Positions 9,066-17,442 of a stretch of 64,000 nt of DNA are shown in pieces. Origin of the DNA: Streptomyces sp. RPA4-2 (GTDB taxonomy: Bacteria; Actinomycetota; Actinomycetes; Streptomycetales; Streptomycetaceae); assembly GCF_012273515.2 (NCBI RefSeq), contig NZ_CP050975.2:4278001-4342000 (forward strand). Direction: 5' to 3'. The translations under genes were made by a program, and so were the position numbers. The notes beneath the pieces are model-generated. The model was given only the letters and a program-made list of their open reading frames with translations, was not told the DNA's origin and searched no databases. Each line of letters opens with the position of its first letter. Position 1 is the stretch's first letter.

Positions 9066-9142
9066 GGGAGAGCCTGTTCGTTGCTGCCTGTTCGCTGCTG
9101 CTGGGGAGGGTGCGGCGACGCCTTTGGGCGGTCGCGCGGCTG

Positions 9143-9313
9143 TCAGTCCTCGCGCTGCGGGTTGTAGCCGCCGAGGCTGCCCGCGGGGTCGTCGACGCGG
9201 CTGAGCAGTCGGCGCATGGAGCCCGACGCGGACGGCAGGTCCAGATGGGGCCAGGCGTCCAGCGGAACGTCGCTGAGGTCGATCAGCTCGGACTCGACTC
9301 CGGACTTCTCCAT
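9143..9313 (-). CDS. FxsA-leader-like RiPP precursor peptide 1
   Basis: This 56-residue peptide has the leader pattern of FxSxx-COOH precursors (SELIDLSDVPLD, residues 8-19, then an amphipathic SMRRLLSRVDDP helix) but ends in GGYNPQRED instead of FxSxx. The start ATG 9313 is supported by AGGGG seven bases upstream; a longer frame to 9415 runs through the promoter repeats and is unlikely. It shares LxDLxxVxL, Sx3Lx2R(V/I)Dx P and [YF]NP..R.D with precursor 2 at 11105. The HExxH enzyme gene follows at once. I infer that the C-terminal seven residues are the modified core; Asp56 or Asn51 would be plausible hydroxylation sites. Confidence 0.78.
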   Translation of the reverse strand: MEKSGVESELIDLSDVPLDAWPHLDLPSASGSMRRLLSRVDDPAGSLGGYNPQRED

Positions 9314-9355
9314 GGCGGCGCCCCTGTGACGGTGAAGGTGTGCGGTCAAGGTCTG

Positions 9356-9391
9356 TGATGCAACGTCTGATGCAGTGCCTGATGCAACGTC
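9356..9391. repeat. Three 12-bp iterons in the precursor 1 leader region
   Basis: TGATGCAACGTC (9356-9367), TGATGCAGTGCC (9368-9379) and TGATGCAACGTC (9380-9391) abut one another, and the 13-mer GATGCAACGTCTG occurs twice (9357-9369, 9381-9393). An inverted GTGCATCA lies at 9461-9468 on the other side of the promoter. They lie between the proposed -10 and the precursor 1 start, so they could be regulator sites or act in the mRNA leader. Confidence 0.7.
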
Positions 9392-9405
9392 TGCGATCAA
9401 TGCCC

Positions 9406-9438
9406 TATATATCACTGAAATATGGCTTTTTCAGTGAT
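9406..9438 (-). promoter_or_regulatory. AT-rich promoter with perfect 10-bp inverted repeat upstream of precursor 1
   Basis: ATCACTGAAA at 9411-9420 pairs perfectly with TTTCAGTGAT at 9429-9438 around an 8-bp spacer. On the minus strand TATATA (9406-9411) would serve as a -10 box, so the palindrome would lie across the promoter as an operator. The local base composition (about 30% G+C) is very unlike the surroundings. It sits in the divergent region shared with the trypco2/protease genes. Confidence 0.6.
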
Positions 9439-9563
9439 TTAAGGCTGCTTGAGTGACCCTAGTGCATCAGGGAGGTCACACAGAGCCACATCGCGCAATC
9501 GTCCCGGATCGGGTGACGTCCCCGGACCGAGTGACGCGCGGGCGCCGCGGGTAGGGACCGGGT

Positions 9564-9866
9564 GTGATTGAACTCGCTGAACTGATCGAGGAGTTGCGCA
9601 GGGAACTGACCGCGGCCCGGACGGCGGCGGAGGGGGAGGATCTGTACTTCGAGGTGGGTCCGGTGGAGCTGGAGGCGGCCGTGGTCGTGGAGCGGTCGGC
9701 GACGGCGGGCGGGAAGATCCGCTTCTGGGTGGTGGAGGCCGGCGCGGACGGACGCGTGGCCGAGGGCGTCACGCACCGGGTGAAACTGACGCTCGATCCG
9801 CGTACCCACAGCGGCGGCGGACGCGCGCCGTGGGTGGGCGGGTCCGAGGCCGACCGGGAGCGCTGA
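9564..9866 (+). CDS. Trypsin-co-occurring domain protein (trypco2 type)
   Basis: The 100-residue product starts IELAELIEELRRELTAA and contains the short beta-rich core LYFEVGPVELEAAVVVE, the pattern of trypco2 proteins described next to trypsin-like proteases of bacterial conflict systems (family knowledge). It begins with GTG 9564 and its stop is three bases before the GTG of the protease gene, so the two are translationally linked. No enzyme motif is visible; a role as partner or regulator of the protease is inferred from the constant pairing. Confidence 0.78.
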   Translation: MIELAELIEELRRELTAARTAAEGEDLYFEVGPVELEAAVVVERSATAGGKIRFWVVEAGADGRVAEGVTHRVKLTLDPRTHSGGGRAPWVGGSEADRER

Positions 9867-9869
9867 GCC

Positions 9870-10985
9870 GTGCCGGGGCAGGAACCGCGCCGCGGACTGG
9901 ACCCGGTCCGGGTGGCCGAGGTGATGGTGCGTCCGGCGGCGGGCCGGGGTCCCGGGCGGCGCGGTTCCGGGTACCGGGTCGGGCTCCGCTGGGTGCTCAC
10001 CGCCGCGCACGTGGTCCGCGACGCCGAGGGAGGAACCGCGGGCGTACGGTTCGAGGCCGACCGCGCCGCGGAGTGGACGGCGCCCGCGCGGGTGCTCCTC
10101 GCCTCCGACAAGGCGGACGTGGCGCTCCTGGAGATCACCGGGTCCGTGCCACAGGGCGTGCACGCGGCCGCGACCGGATCTCCCTCGTACGGGACGTTGC
10201 CCGACACGGACGTCGTCCTGCCGTGCGGCGCGATGGGCTTTCCGCGCTTCAAGCTGCGCGAGGACCGGATGCGGCTGCTCGACGACGGTTCGGCGTCCCA
10301 GTACCGCGACTCCTGCCACGCCACGGGCATGACCTCGGTGCTGTCCAACCGCCGCGAGGGCACGCTCGAACTCGCGGTGACCCCACCGGAGTCGGACAGC
10401 GAACCGGACCGCTCCCCCTGGGAGGGCATGTCGGGCGCGGCCGTCTGGCACGACGGCACACTCGTCGGCCTGGTCAGCGCCCACCACCGCGCGGACGGCC
10501 TCGGCCGGCTGGCCGCGGTGCGTGTGGACCGCTGGTACGAGCTGCTGACCGGGGCCGAACTGGCTCTGCTGCACGAGAACGCGGGCCTTCCCGCGTCTGC
10601 GGGCCGGCTGGTCCGCTTCCCGCCCGCGGACACCACCGTCGCCGTCCCGGTCACCCTGGCGGGCCTCCACGACGATCTGCCTCTCGGCGAACTCGCGGGG
10701 CTGGTCACCGCGTTGACCACACTGCCCACGGTGAGGGACCGCACCACGCTGGCCCTGGTCCTGAGCAGCATCGACCCGGTCGTCGCGGCGATGAGTCCCC
10801 GGATGCCGGCGCTGCGTCCCGATCTGTTCGGGATCCTGCGGACCTGCCTGAGCTACCCAGGGACCCTGGATCAACTTCTCGAAGCGATACGGTTGTTGGA
10901 GGGCGACTCCGCAGGGGTGGCCCGCATGGACCAAGAGGCGGTGGAGTTGTCCCGGCGCCACCGTCGATCCGATGGGCGCCGCTGA
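9870..10985 (+). CDS. Trypsin-like serine protease with C-terminal effector-associated domain (EAD2-like)
   Basis: The 371-residue protein has no signal peptide. Residues 35-215 form a trypsin fold with His47 (LTAAHVV), Asp83 (DKADVALLEI) and Ser188 (GMSGAAVW). Residues about 275-360 form a small helical domain (LVTALTTLPTVRDRTT... LLEAIRLLEGDSAGV) that fits the EAD2 family of death-like adaptor domains found in NTP-dependent conflict systems. It is thus an intracellular protease effector recruited through its EAD. The VMAP-like protein at 17443-18915 begins with the same type of domain, so the two are the likely partners. A hairpin terminator follows at 11001. Confidence 0.82.
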   Translation: MPGQEPRRGLDPVRVAEVMVRPAAGRGPGRRGSGYRVGLRWVLTAAHVVRDAEGGTAGVRFEADRAAEWTAPARVLLASDKADVALLEITGSVPQGVHAAATGSPSYGTLPDTDVVLPCGAMGFPRFKLREDRMRLLDDGSASQYRDSCHATGMTSVLSNRREGTLELAVTPPESDSEPDRSPWEGMSGAAVWHDGTLVGLVSAHHRADGLGRLAAVRVDRWYELLTGAELALLHENAGLPASAGRLVRFPPADTTVAVPVTLAGLHDDLPLGELAGLVTALTTLPTVRDRTTLALVLSSIDPVVAAMSPRMPALRPDLFGILRTCLSYPGTLDQLLEAIRLLEGDSAGVARMDQEAVELSRRHRRSDGRR

Positions 10986-11000
10986 CCTGATATCGCGCCG

Positions 11001-11019
11001 CCCCGCAGGTGCGGGGTTT
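11001..11019 (+). terminator. Hairpin terminator after the protease gene
   Basis: CCCCGC (11001-11006) pairs with GCGGGG (11011-11016) around AGGT and is followed by TTT, 16 bp past the protease stop codon. It separates the protease operon from precursor 2. Confidence 0.6.
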
Positions 11020-11104
11020 CATCCCCCGTGCGGCGGGCCATTATCAGGAGGATGTGAGCAGCCCGCATCCACAAATGCAGCCGGGGGGAAGGGGTTTGGC
11101 CGTC

Positions 11105-11284
11105 ATGGAGCCGCCTGTGGCCGCCGTCGAGTCCAGCCTGGTCGATCTCGCGGGGGTATCCCTTGAAACGCTGCGCTCCATTGACCGCCGGGTTCTCGCC
11201 GCGTCGCTGGAGGAGCTGCAACAGCGCATCGACCTGCCGCAGGCCAGTGTCAGCGACTTCAACCCCGCAGAGCGTTTCGACTGA
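11105..11284 (+). CDS. FxsA-leader-like RiPP precursor peptide 2
   Basis: The 59-residue peptide aligns with precursor 1: SSLVDLAGVSLE (10-21) as leader, SLEELQQRIDLP (34-45), and a C-terminal tail DFNPAERFD (51-59). The tail keeps aromatic-Asn-Pro, an Arg and a final Asp but has no FxSxx ending. The ATG at 11105 follows GGGGGGAAGGGG by 10 bases; in-frame alternatives at 11054 (GTG) and 11075 (ATG) are possible. The HExxH enzyme copy 2 starts 17 bp after its stop, so the two are co-translated and the peptide is the probable substrate. Confidence 0.78.
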   Translation: MEPPVAAVESSLVDLAGVSLETLRSIDRRVLAASLEELQQRIDLPQASVSDFNPAERFD

Positions 11285-11301
11285 CGACGCCAGGGCCGCC
11301 C

Positions 11302-13122
11302 ATGAGTGCTGACCCGTCCCCGCCCCATCATCACCTGCCCTCCGCCGCGCTGGCCGAGTTGGCCCGTGGCGAAGGCGGTCCGGCCACCGTGGGCCTCCTG
11401 CTCGAAGCCGAACGCAGCCGCCGTCTGCTGTTGCTGCGGATGCTCGACGACGCCATGGACCCGGGTCCCGCCTGGGACCTCCTCAGCGAGGCCCAGCGAC
11501 GCTCGCCTTCCGTCGTCGACGAACTGCTGATGTATCCGCAGACGGGAATGTGGCTGGCCACCGCGTTACGTCGGCTGCGCGGGTCGGTCCCGCCGGATGA
11601 TCCGCCGCTGTGGGTGGTGCTCGGCCATTTCTCGGCGCTCGCCGCCGTGGCGGCGCTACGCGCGGAGCTGGACTTCAGCATCGAGGTCCCGGTTCGGCAC
11701 GGCCGGGTGCCGCTGCCGACTCTCGGCTGCGCGGTACTGCCGGCGACCGAGCCGTGGACGACGGCCACGGTGCGCGCCCAGGGCGGACGCGCGGTGGTGG
11801 AGAGGGCCGGCGTCACGATCGGCGTACCGGCTGCGCCCGGGTCGGCCGGACCAGGGTGGCATGAAGTGCGCAGGCTCGCGGTCGGCCCGGCCGGGCGACA
11901 GCTCGACGTGGCACTGGACGACCTGGACCCGTATCGCACGTATCCGCAGCCGACCGAGCCGCGCCCGCTGTCCGAGGAGGCGGTGACGCAGTGGCGGCAG
12001 GAGCTGGAGCGGGCCTGGGGGGTGCTGCTGCGGGAACTTCCCGGGACGGCCGAGGCCATGCGGCGGGGGGTGTTCTCGCTGACTCCGACCCCGGCGAGGG
12101 AAAGGTTTCGGCCGCGCAGCGTGACGTCCGGGGACGCCTTCGGCGGCATCGAGGCCTCGGAACCCGACGACGCCGTTCAGCTCGCGGTCACGCTCGTGCA
12201 CGAGTTCCAGCACACCAAACTGGGCGGCCTCCTGCACCTGGCACCTCTGCTGACCGACGGTGCCGACGCGAGTACGGAGCTGTGGTACGCGCCCTGGCGC
12301 GACGACCCCCGGCCTCTCGACGGGCTGCTCCAGGGCATCTACGCGTTCATGGGGATAACCCGCTTCTGGCGCGCCCACCGGGAGAACCCCGACGCCCACA
12401 AGGCCATCGCGCACTTCGAGTTCGCGCTGTGTCGGGCCCATGTGGCCGCGGCGCTGGAACAGGTCCACCGCCATCCGCGCCGCACACCGCTCGGTGCCAC
12501 CCTGCTGGACACCCTGCGCGGCCACTGCGCGCAGTGGCTCCAGGAACCGGTTCCCGAGGAGCAACTGGCCCTGGCGCGGCTGTGTGCCGCCGACCACGTC
12601 GCCCGCTGGCGGGTCCACCACCTGCGGCCCCCCGCCCCCGCGGTGGAGGCGGCCGTACGCGCCTGGTCGGTCGGGGCGAGCGGACCGCCCGCCGCCCTGA
12701 CGGCCGAGCCCGAACTCGTCCCCGACCTGTCCGCACGCTGGCTGGACAGCATGGCCATGCTCGCCCGCCACCACCTCAGCACCACCCCCGGCGAACGTGC
12801 GCCGTCCGAAGACCCCGAGAAGGCCGCGGCCCACGTCACCGGGGCCTTGCCCGGTGACGCACTGCTGGCGGCGGGAGACCCCACGGCGGCCCGGCACGCC
12901 TACGCGGCCCACCTGGCCGTCGAACCTGAGCGGGCGGGCGCCTGGGCGGGCCTCGGGCACGCCCTGAAGGCGGCGGGCACGGAACCCGCGGCGGCCCACC
13001 TGCTCTGCCACTGGCCCGAGCGGGCACGGGCGGTCCACCAAGCCGTGTCACGCGCTACCGGTACCGCACCGGACCCTGTCCGCCTGGCCGCCTGGCTCGC
13101 CTCGCCCACGGGCTCGCGGTAG
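11302..13122 (+). CDS. HExxH peptide-modifying enzyme (aKG-HExxH-type peptide beta-hydroxylase family), copy 2
   Basis: The 606-residue protein is a diverged paralogue of the product of 7323-9065: HEFQH at residues 300-304, the same RFRP.S..SG.AFGG segment before it and YAPWRDDPRPLDGLLQGIYAF after it. The C-terminal region again resembles TPR helices (LLAAGDPTAARHAYAAHL). It presumably binds Fe(II) and 2-oxoglutarate and hydroxylates precursor 2 (inference from family and 17-bp spacing). The start ATG 11302 has AGGG seven bases upstream. It converges on the FxsT-like gene with only 32 bp between them. Confidence 0.85.
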   Translation: MSADPSPPHHHLPSAALAELARGEGGPATVGLLLEAERSRRLLLLRMLDDAMDPGPAWDLLSEAQRRSPSVVDELLMYPQTGMWLATALRRLRGSVPPDDPPLWVVLGHFSALAAVAALRAELDFSIEVPVRHGRVPLPTLGCAVLPATEPWTTATVRAQGGRAVVERAGVTIGVPAAPGSAGPGWHEVRRLAVGPAGRQLDVALDDLDPYRTYPQPTEPRPLSEEAVTQWRQELERAWGVLLRELPGTAEAMRRGVFSLTPTPARERFRPRSVTSGDAFGGIEASEPDDAVQLAVTLVHEFQHTKLGGLLHLAPLLTDGADASTELWYAPWRDDPRPLDGLLQGIYAFMGITRFWRAHRENPDAHKAIAHFEFALCRAHVAAALEQVHRHPRRTPLGATLLDTLRGHCAQWLQEPVPEEQLALARLCAADHVARWRVHHLRPPAPAVEAAVRAWSVGASGPPAALTAEPELVPDLSARWLDSMAMLARHHLSTTPGERAPSEDPEKAAAHVTGALPGDALLAAGDPTAARHAYAAHLAVEPERAGAWAGLGHALKAAGTEPAAAHLLCHWPERARAVHQAVSRATGTAPDPVRLAAWLASPTGSR

Positions 13123-13154
13123 CCGTCGGCGGTCGCGCGGACCCGCCCCTCACC

Positions 13155-16100
13155 TCACAGCGGCATCGGGTCGATGTCGCAGTTGGCCCGCTTCATCGCC
13201 CGGGTCTGCAGCGTCGCCGGGTGCGGCGAGGGCTCCGCGGAGCTCAGCCGGGGCCCGTCGAGGACCCGCTCCATCCGCTCCAGCGTGTCCGCGTGCAGGG
13301 CCATGGCCTCCGTTTCCTGACCGACGGCGACAAGGTCGAGGGAGAGGTTGGCCGCGCACACCAAGGTGGTGGGGTGGTCCTCGCCCAGTCGCTCCCGGCA
13401 CAGCTCCAGCGTCTTCTCGCCGAGGCGGCGGGCCTCGGCCGACTGTCCCTGCGCGCTCAGATCGCTCGCCAGGTTGATGGCGCAGGCCAGCGCGATCGGA
13501 TGGCCCGCCCCGAGGCGCTCGGTCAGCGACTCCAGCGCCGTCTCGTCCAGCCGCTGGGCCTCCTGCGCCCGGCCCGACAACCGCAACGTCACGGCCAGGT
13601 CGATGTCAGCCGCCAGGACGTGCGGGTGCTCGGGCTGGAACAGCCTGCGGTAACGCTCACGCGCCTTCTCCCCGCGGTCACGGGCCGCCTCCAGCTCACC
13701 GTTGTGCCGCAGCGCCACCGACAGCGCGAGGGACGCGGTCAGGGACTCCGGGTGCGTGTCACCGTACCGACGGGTGAACTGGTCGAACGCCTCGCGCGCC
13801 AGTACCAGCGCGGTGACCGGGTCGCCCTCCTTGCGGCAGGCCTCACCGAGCTGGCGCACGGTACCCAGGGTCGAAGGGTTGCCGGCCCCGAAGACCGCGC
13901 GGAAACCGTCGACGACCGCCTGCTGCAGAGACCGGGCGCCGACGTAGTCGCCGGTCTCGCGCACGTCGACGGCGATGCTCGCCTCGGTGATCAGCGACTG
14001 CTGGTGGTCACGTCCGAACAGCCGCGCCTTCAGGGCGTGCGTGTGCTGGTCCAGTTCCAGCGCGCGCTGGAACTCGCCCATCAGCCGCAGACTCACCCCG
14101 AGGTTGTGGGCCCTGTCCAGCGTGGTGGGATCGTCCTCGCCGAAGGCACGGCGGGCCCGGTCGTAGGCCGCCTCGTCCAGCTCGGCCCCGGCGGCGAAGT
14201 CCCCCTGGACCCGTCGCACGGCGGCTTCCAGGTTCAGGGTCTCCAGCGCGTCCTCACGGGTGTCCTCCCGGTCCGCGGGCGCAGTGCGGGCATAGACGTC
14301 CTTGAGCTGGGCCACGAGCTGCGAGGCATCGTCGTAGCGACCCACCTTGAGATAGACGAAGCTCAGCCACCATGCCATCAGCCGCGTCTGCTGGTCCTCC
14401 TCGCCGAACAGCTGCCGCCAGGTCTGCCAGGCCTGCTCCATGAACTCGCGCGCGACCTTGTGGTCCCCCCAGTACCAGAGGTACTTGGCGACGTTCATCA
14501 CGAGCTCGCGCACCCACGGCTGGTCGGACTCGACGGCGCCCGACGCGATGACGTGGCCGTAGAGCTCCGCGTAGCGTGTCCAGTTGACCGACTGGTTGGG
14601 TCCCTTGGGATCGGAGGCGGCCAGAAGGGTGTGGGCCCCCTTGCGCATGCGGTTCTGTTCCTCGGGCGTCATGCGGTTGATCAACACGGCCTGGACCAGG
14701 CGGTGCATCTCGATCGAGTTGGTCCGGTGGTCGATGCGGGCGAGGGAGTAGCGGTTGATCTCCCGAATGGCGCGGGCGAGCCGCATCGGGTCGTTGAGGG
14801 CCCGGTCGAGTTCGGGGTCGATGCTGGAACCGCCGAGGCCGGAGAAGATCGAACGGGAGATGGGGTCCGGCGCGAAGTAGGAGCACAGCTGGAGCAGACG
14901 CAGGGCGGCGAGGCTGCGCGTCTCCAGGTGGTCCAGGGAGACGTTCCACGCGGCCGCGACCGGAAGCTGGTAGTCCGGGGGCGGGGACACCTCGAGGAGT
15001 TCGCTGCGCTTGTCCTCGAACAGGCGCAGGTACTCGGAGACCGGCATCCCGGTCTCCGCGCGCCAGGCGGCGGCCTGCTCGAGCGCGAGCGGGAGGTCTC
15101 CGAGGGCATCGGCGAGGCGATCCGCCTCGGCGTCGTCGAGGTCCCCCGGCGAACCCGAGCGGCGCAGCAGCTCCTTGCTCTCCTCGCGGGTGAAGACGTC
15201 GACCTCCAGGGAGGGGCCGACGACGCTCCAGCGCCGGTTGCGGGAGGTGACGAGGATGGTGCCGCTGCCGCCGGTGGGGAAGTAGTCGCGGACGCGTTCG
15301 GGACTGTCGGCGTTGTCGAAGATCAGCAGCCAGCGGGAGTACGGCCGCCCCTCGCGCAGTGCCTCGCGCACCGCGGGACCCGCGATGTTGGCCTCGGCGC
15401 TGGTGCCCAGGCCCAGCCGCTGCGCAAGCTCCACCAGTGCCTGGCCGATCTGCCCCGGGCGCTCGGCGGGGATCCACCAGACGACGTCGTACTCGGACTG
15501 GTGCCGGTAGGCGTACTCGATCGCCATCTGGGTCTTGCCGACACCGCCCATGCCGTGGATGGCCTCGGGAAGCACGGTGGTCGTGCCTTCCTGAAGGCGC
15601 TCTCGCAGTCGTTCCAGAAGGTCCACGCGGCCGGTGAAGTTCGGATTGCGCGGGGGGATGTTCCCCCAGATGCGCGGCTGCGTCGAGCGCGCGCTCTCCA
15701 CCGTCGGCTGCTGCGTGGTCGCCATGGTCGTGGCTCCTTCTGAAGTTGTCTCGGGCCCCCTCGGGGCGTGTGCGGCATCCCGGCGGGCCCGGGTGGCGGG
15801 GGCCTGGTCCCGCGTGTGGGTACGTGCGTCCTTGCCCAGGTCGACGGTGTTCTGCCGGTCGTACGCGCGCAGAGCCCGCGCGAGACGCTCGGCCCGGGGC
15901 AGGAATCGTCCGGACAGGGCGCGCAGCGCGGTCAGTTCGACGCGCAGGAACGCCACGTTGCGTGCGGTCACGGGCGGCACACCGGTCGCCTCGACGGGTT
16001 CGTCCGGGGCGGGCAGGACCGGCTCGGAGCCCTCCGGGGCGGCCGCCATCAGCACCCGTACGTCGTGCAGCACCCGGACGGTGTCCCGGCGGCGGGCCAA

Positions 16101-17111
16101 GGCCAGTAACTCCTGGCGGATGTTCGGACCGAAGGCGAAGACCATCTCGGCCGCGCGCTCGGCCTCCGCGCCCGCCGGCCGCACCAGGCCGCTCATCAGC
16201 AGCTCGGTGAGGTGGGCCGGTCCGGCGCCGGGCACCGAGGCCGTCAGCGCGCTCATCACGGACAGCGTCAGCGGGGCCGCCGCGAGACGGGTGGCCAGGG
16301 CGAACGCGGTGGGCGACGCGGCCGCCCGGAACTCCGAGACCCGCTCCCACGGCGGCATCGCGCTGGCGGGGTCGGGGACGTCGTCGACCCACGGGACGGC
16401 ACGGGCGGCGTCCGGCCGCCGCTTCCAGTCCCGGGCCCGGACGCCCGACATCTCCACCCAGTCCCCGGCCCGCGCCGCCACCAGGTCGGCCCAGTCGGAG
16501 AGCGAGTGATCGGTCCGCTCCAGGACGGGGACCGGCACCACGCCGGAGCGCGCCGCCGGATCGTCGTCCACGGGTTCGAGGGGGGAGGTGCGCAGCTCCC
16601 ATCGCAGGGCGTCGTTCGGCGCCCAGGGACGCCCGGACTTCAGCCGCATACGGTGCACGTCCAGGCCGGTGCGGAACCAGAGCCGTTGCGGCAGCAGGTG
16701 GAGCACCGCGAGGGGTTCGGAACGGCCGAGTTCCCTCAGCAGCGGCAGCACCGCGTCGGACCGCCAGCCCGCCGCCAGACCATCGGTCAGGACCAGCACC
16801 ACCCGGTGTTCACCCACGGGCGGGGGAAGGTGCTCGAGCCGGATCCGGCCCGGCTCGGTGTCGTCGGAGCCCAGCAGCCGTAAGCGCGTGACCGGGCCGG
16901 ACGACTCCTGGGCGGCGAGCTCCTCCGCCAGACGGTCGACCGTCTCGGCCCAGATCCGCATGCTCACATAGTCGTCGACGACGAGCAGGACGGACGGACG
17001 GTCCGCGGACCCGGCCCGCTCCAGGCCCCGCAGAGCATGCGCCACCGCGCACGGTGACACGTCGCCAGAAGCCCTCGCCGATGGTGGTCGTGGGCCGTCG
17101 TCACGCTGCAT
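13155..17111 (-). CDS. FxsT-like STAND protein: SAV_2336-type N-terminus, NB-ARC NTPase, TPR repeats
   Basis: The 1,318-residue protein matches the FxSxx-COOH system tetratricopeptide protein. Residues 1-200 resemble the SAV_2336 N-terminal domain (LLVVDDYVSMRIW, LTDGLAAGWRS, LPQRLWFRTG). NB-ARC lies at about 490-810, with P-loop GMGGVGKT at 520-527, Walker B LLIFDNAD at 595-602 and a sensor EMHRLVQ. TPRs of about 42 residues fill 890-1285. It ends in ANCDIDPMPL. It should act as an ATP switch that senses through the TPRs and signals through the N-terminus. ATG 17111 has GAGGG five bases upstream; an internal ATG at 15725 (residue 463) could give a shorter form. No FxsB or FxsC gene is nearby. 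Confidence 0.85.
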   Translation of the reverse strand: MQRDDGPRPPSARASGDVSPCAVAHALRGLERAGSADRPSVLLVVDDYVSMRIWAETVDRLAEELAAQESSGPVTRLRLLGSDDTEPGRIRLEHLPPPVGEHRVVLVLTDGLAAGWRSDAVLPLLRELGRSEPLAVLHLLPQRLWFRTGLDVHRMRLKSGRPWAPNDALRWELRTSPLEPVDDDPAARSGVVPVPVLERTDHSLSDWADLVAARAGDWVEMSGVRARDWKRRPDAARAVPWVDDVPDPASAMPPWERVSEFRAAASPTAFALATRLAAAPLTLSVMSALTASVPGAGPAHLTELLMSGLVRPAGAEAERAAEMVFAFGPNIRQELLALARRRDTVRVLHDVRVLMAAAPEGSEPVLPAPDEPVEATGVPPVTARNVAFLRVELTALRALSGRFLPRAERLARALRAYDRQNTVDLGKDARTHTRDQAPATRARRDAAHAPRGPETTSEGATTMATTQQPTVESARSTQPRIWGNIPPRNPNFTGRVDLLERLRERLQEGTTTVLPEAIHGMGGVGKTQMAIEYAYRHQSEYDVVWWIPAERPGQIGQALVELAQRLGLGTSAEANIAGPAVREALREGRPYSRWLLIFDNADSPERVRDYFPTGGSGTILVTSRNRRWSVVGPSLEVDVFTREESKELLRRSGSPGDLDDAEADRLADALGDLPLALEQAAAWRAETGMPVSEYLRLFEDKRSELLEVSPPPDYQLPVAAAWNVSLDHLETRSLAALRLLQLCSYFAPDPISRSIFSGLGGSSIDPELDRALNDPMRLARAIREINRYSLARIDHRTNSIEMHRLVQAVLINRMTPEEQNRMRKGAHTLLAASDPKGPNQSVNWTRYAELYGHVIASGAVESDQPWVRELVMNVAKYLWYWGDHKVAREFMEQAWQTWRQLFGEEDQQTRLMAWWLSFVYLKVGRYDDASQLVAQLKDVYARTAPADREDTREDALETLNLEAAVRRVQGDFAAGAELDEAAYDRARRAFGEDDPTTLDRAHNLGVSLRLMGEFQRALELDQHTHALKARLFGRDHQQSLITEASIAVDVRETGDYVGARSLQQAVVDGFRAVFGAGNPSTLGTVRQLGEACRKEGDPVTALVLAREAFDQFTRRYGDTHPESLTASLALSVALRHNGELEAARDRGEKARERYRRLFQPEHPHVLAADIDLAVTLRLSGRAQEAQRLDETALESLTERLGAGHPIALACAINLASDLSAQGQSAEARRLGEKTLELCRERLGEDHPTTLVCAANLSLDLVAVGQETEAMALHADTLERMERVLDGPRLSSAEPSPHPATLQTRAMKRANCDIDPMPL

Positions 17112-17442
17112 AAGCGCCCTCAGAGCGTCCGGTCATGCCCGACGACGGAGGGAGCACCGAGGAGGAGTCCCGCAGTCCGCGGGCATGCGTGACATCCACG
17201 TGCCAAGCCTGGCAGTGGTCTGCGTGCGGTGCAAGACGGCAGGCCACAGGGGGCGGCAGGACTGATGAAAACTCAAAAACCGGGCGGCACACACCCGTTC
17301 GGCGGTACCCACCCCCTGTGGACGGCCGGTGAGTCTGTCTCGGCACCAGCGTGGCACCCGGCGATGGTCCGTGCAAGACCACGGGGTGCCCGCCTCCGCG
17401 TGCCGGTCGCGGGCCCCTTCCGGGCGGCGGGGGCATGACGCC
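17112..17442. other. Intergenic region between the VMAP-like and FxsT-like genes
   Basis: No convincing gene is seen in these 331 bp. The only open frames are short and in atypical codon use. The region must hold the FxsT-like promoter if that gene is transcribed apart from the VMAP-like gene; I could not assign -35/-10 boxes with confidence. Confidence 0.5.

Noticed and set aside
7323..13122. HExxH proteins as secreted zinc metalloproteases
   Set aside because: They lack signal peptides and the third zinc ligand of known clans, and sit beside FxsA-like peptides; the peptide-modifying HExxH family fits better.
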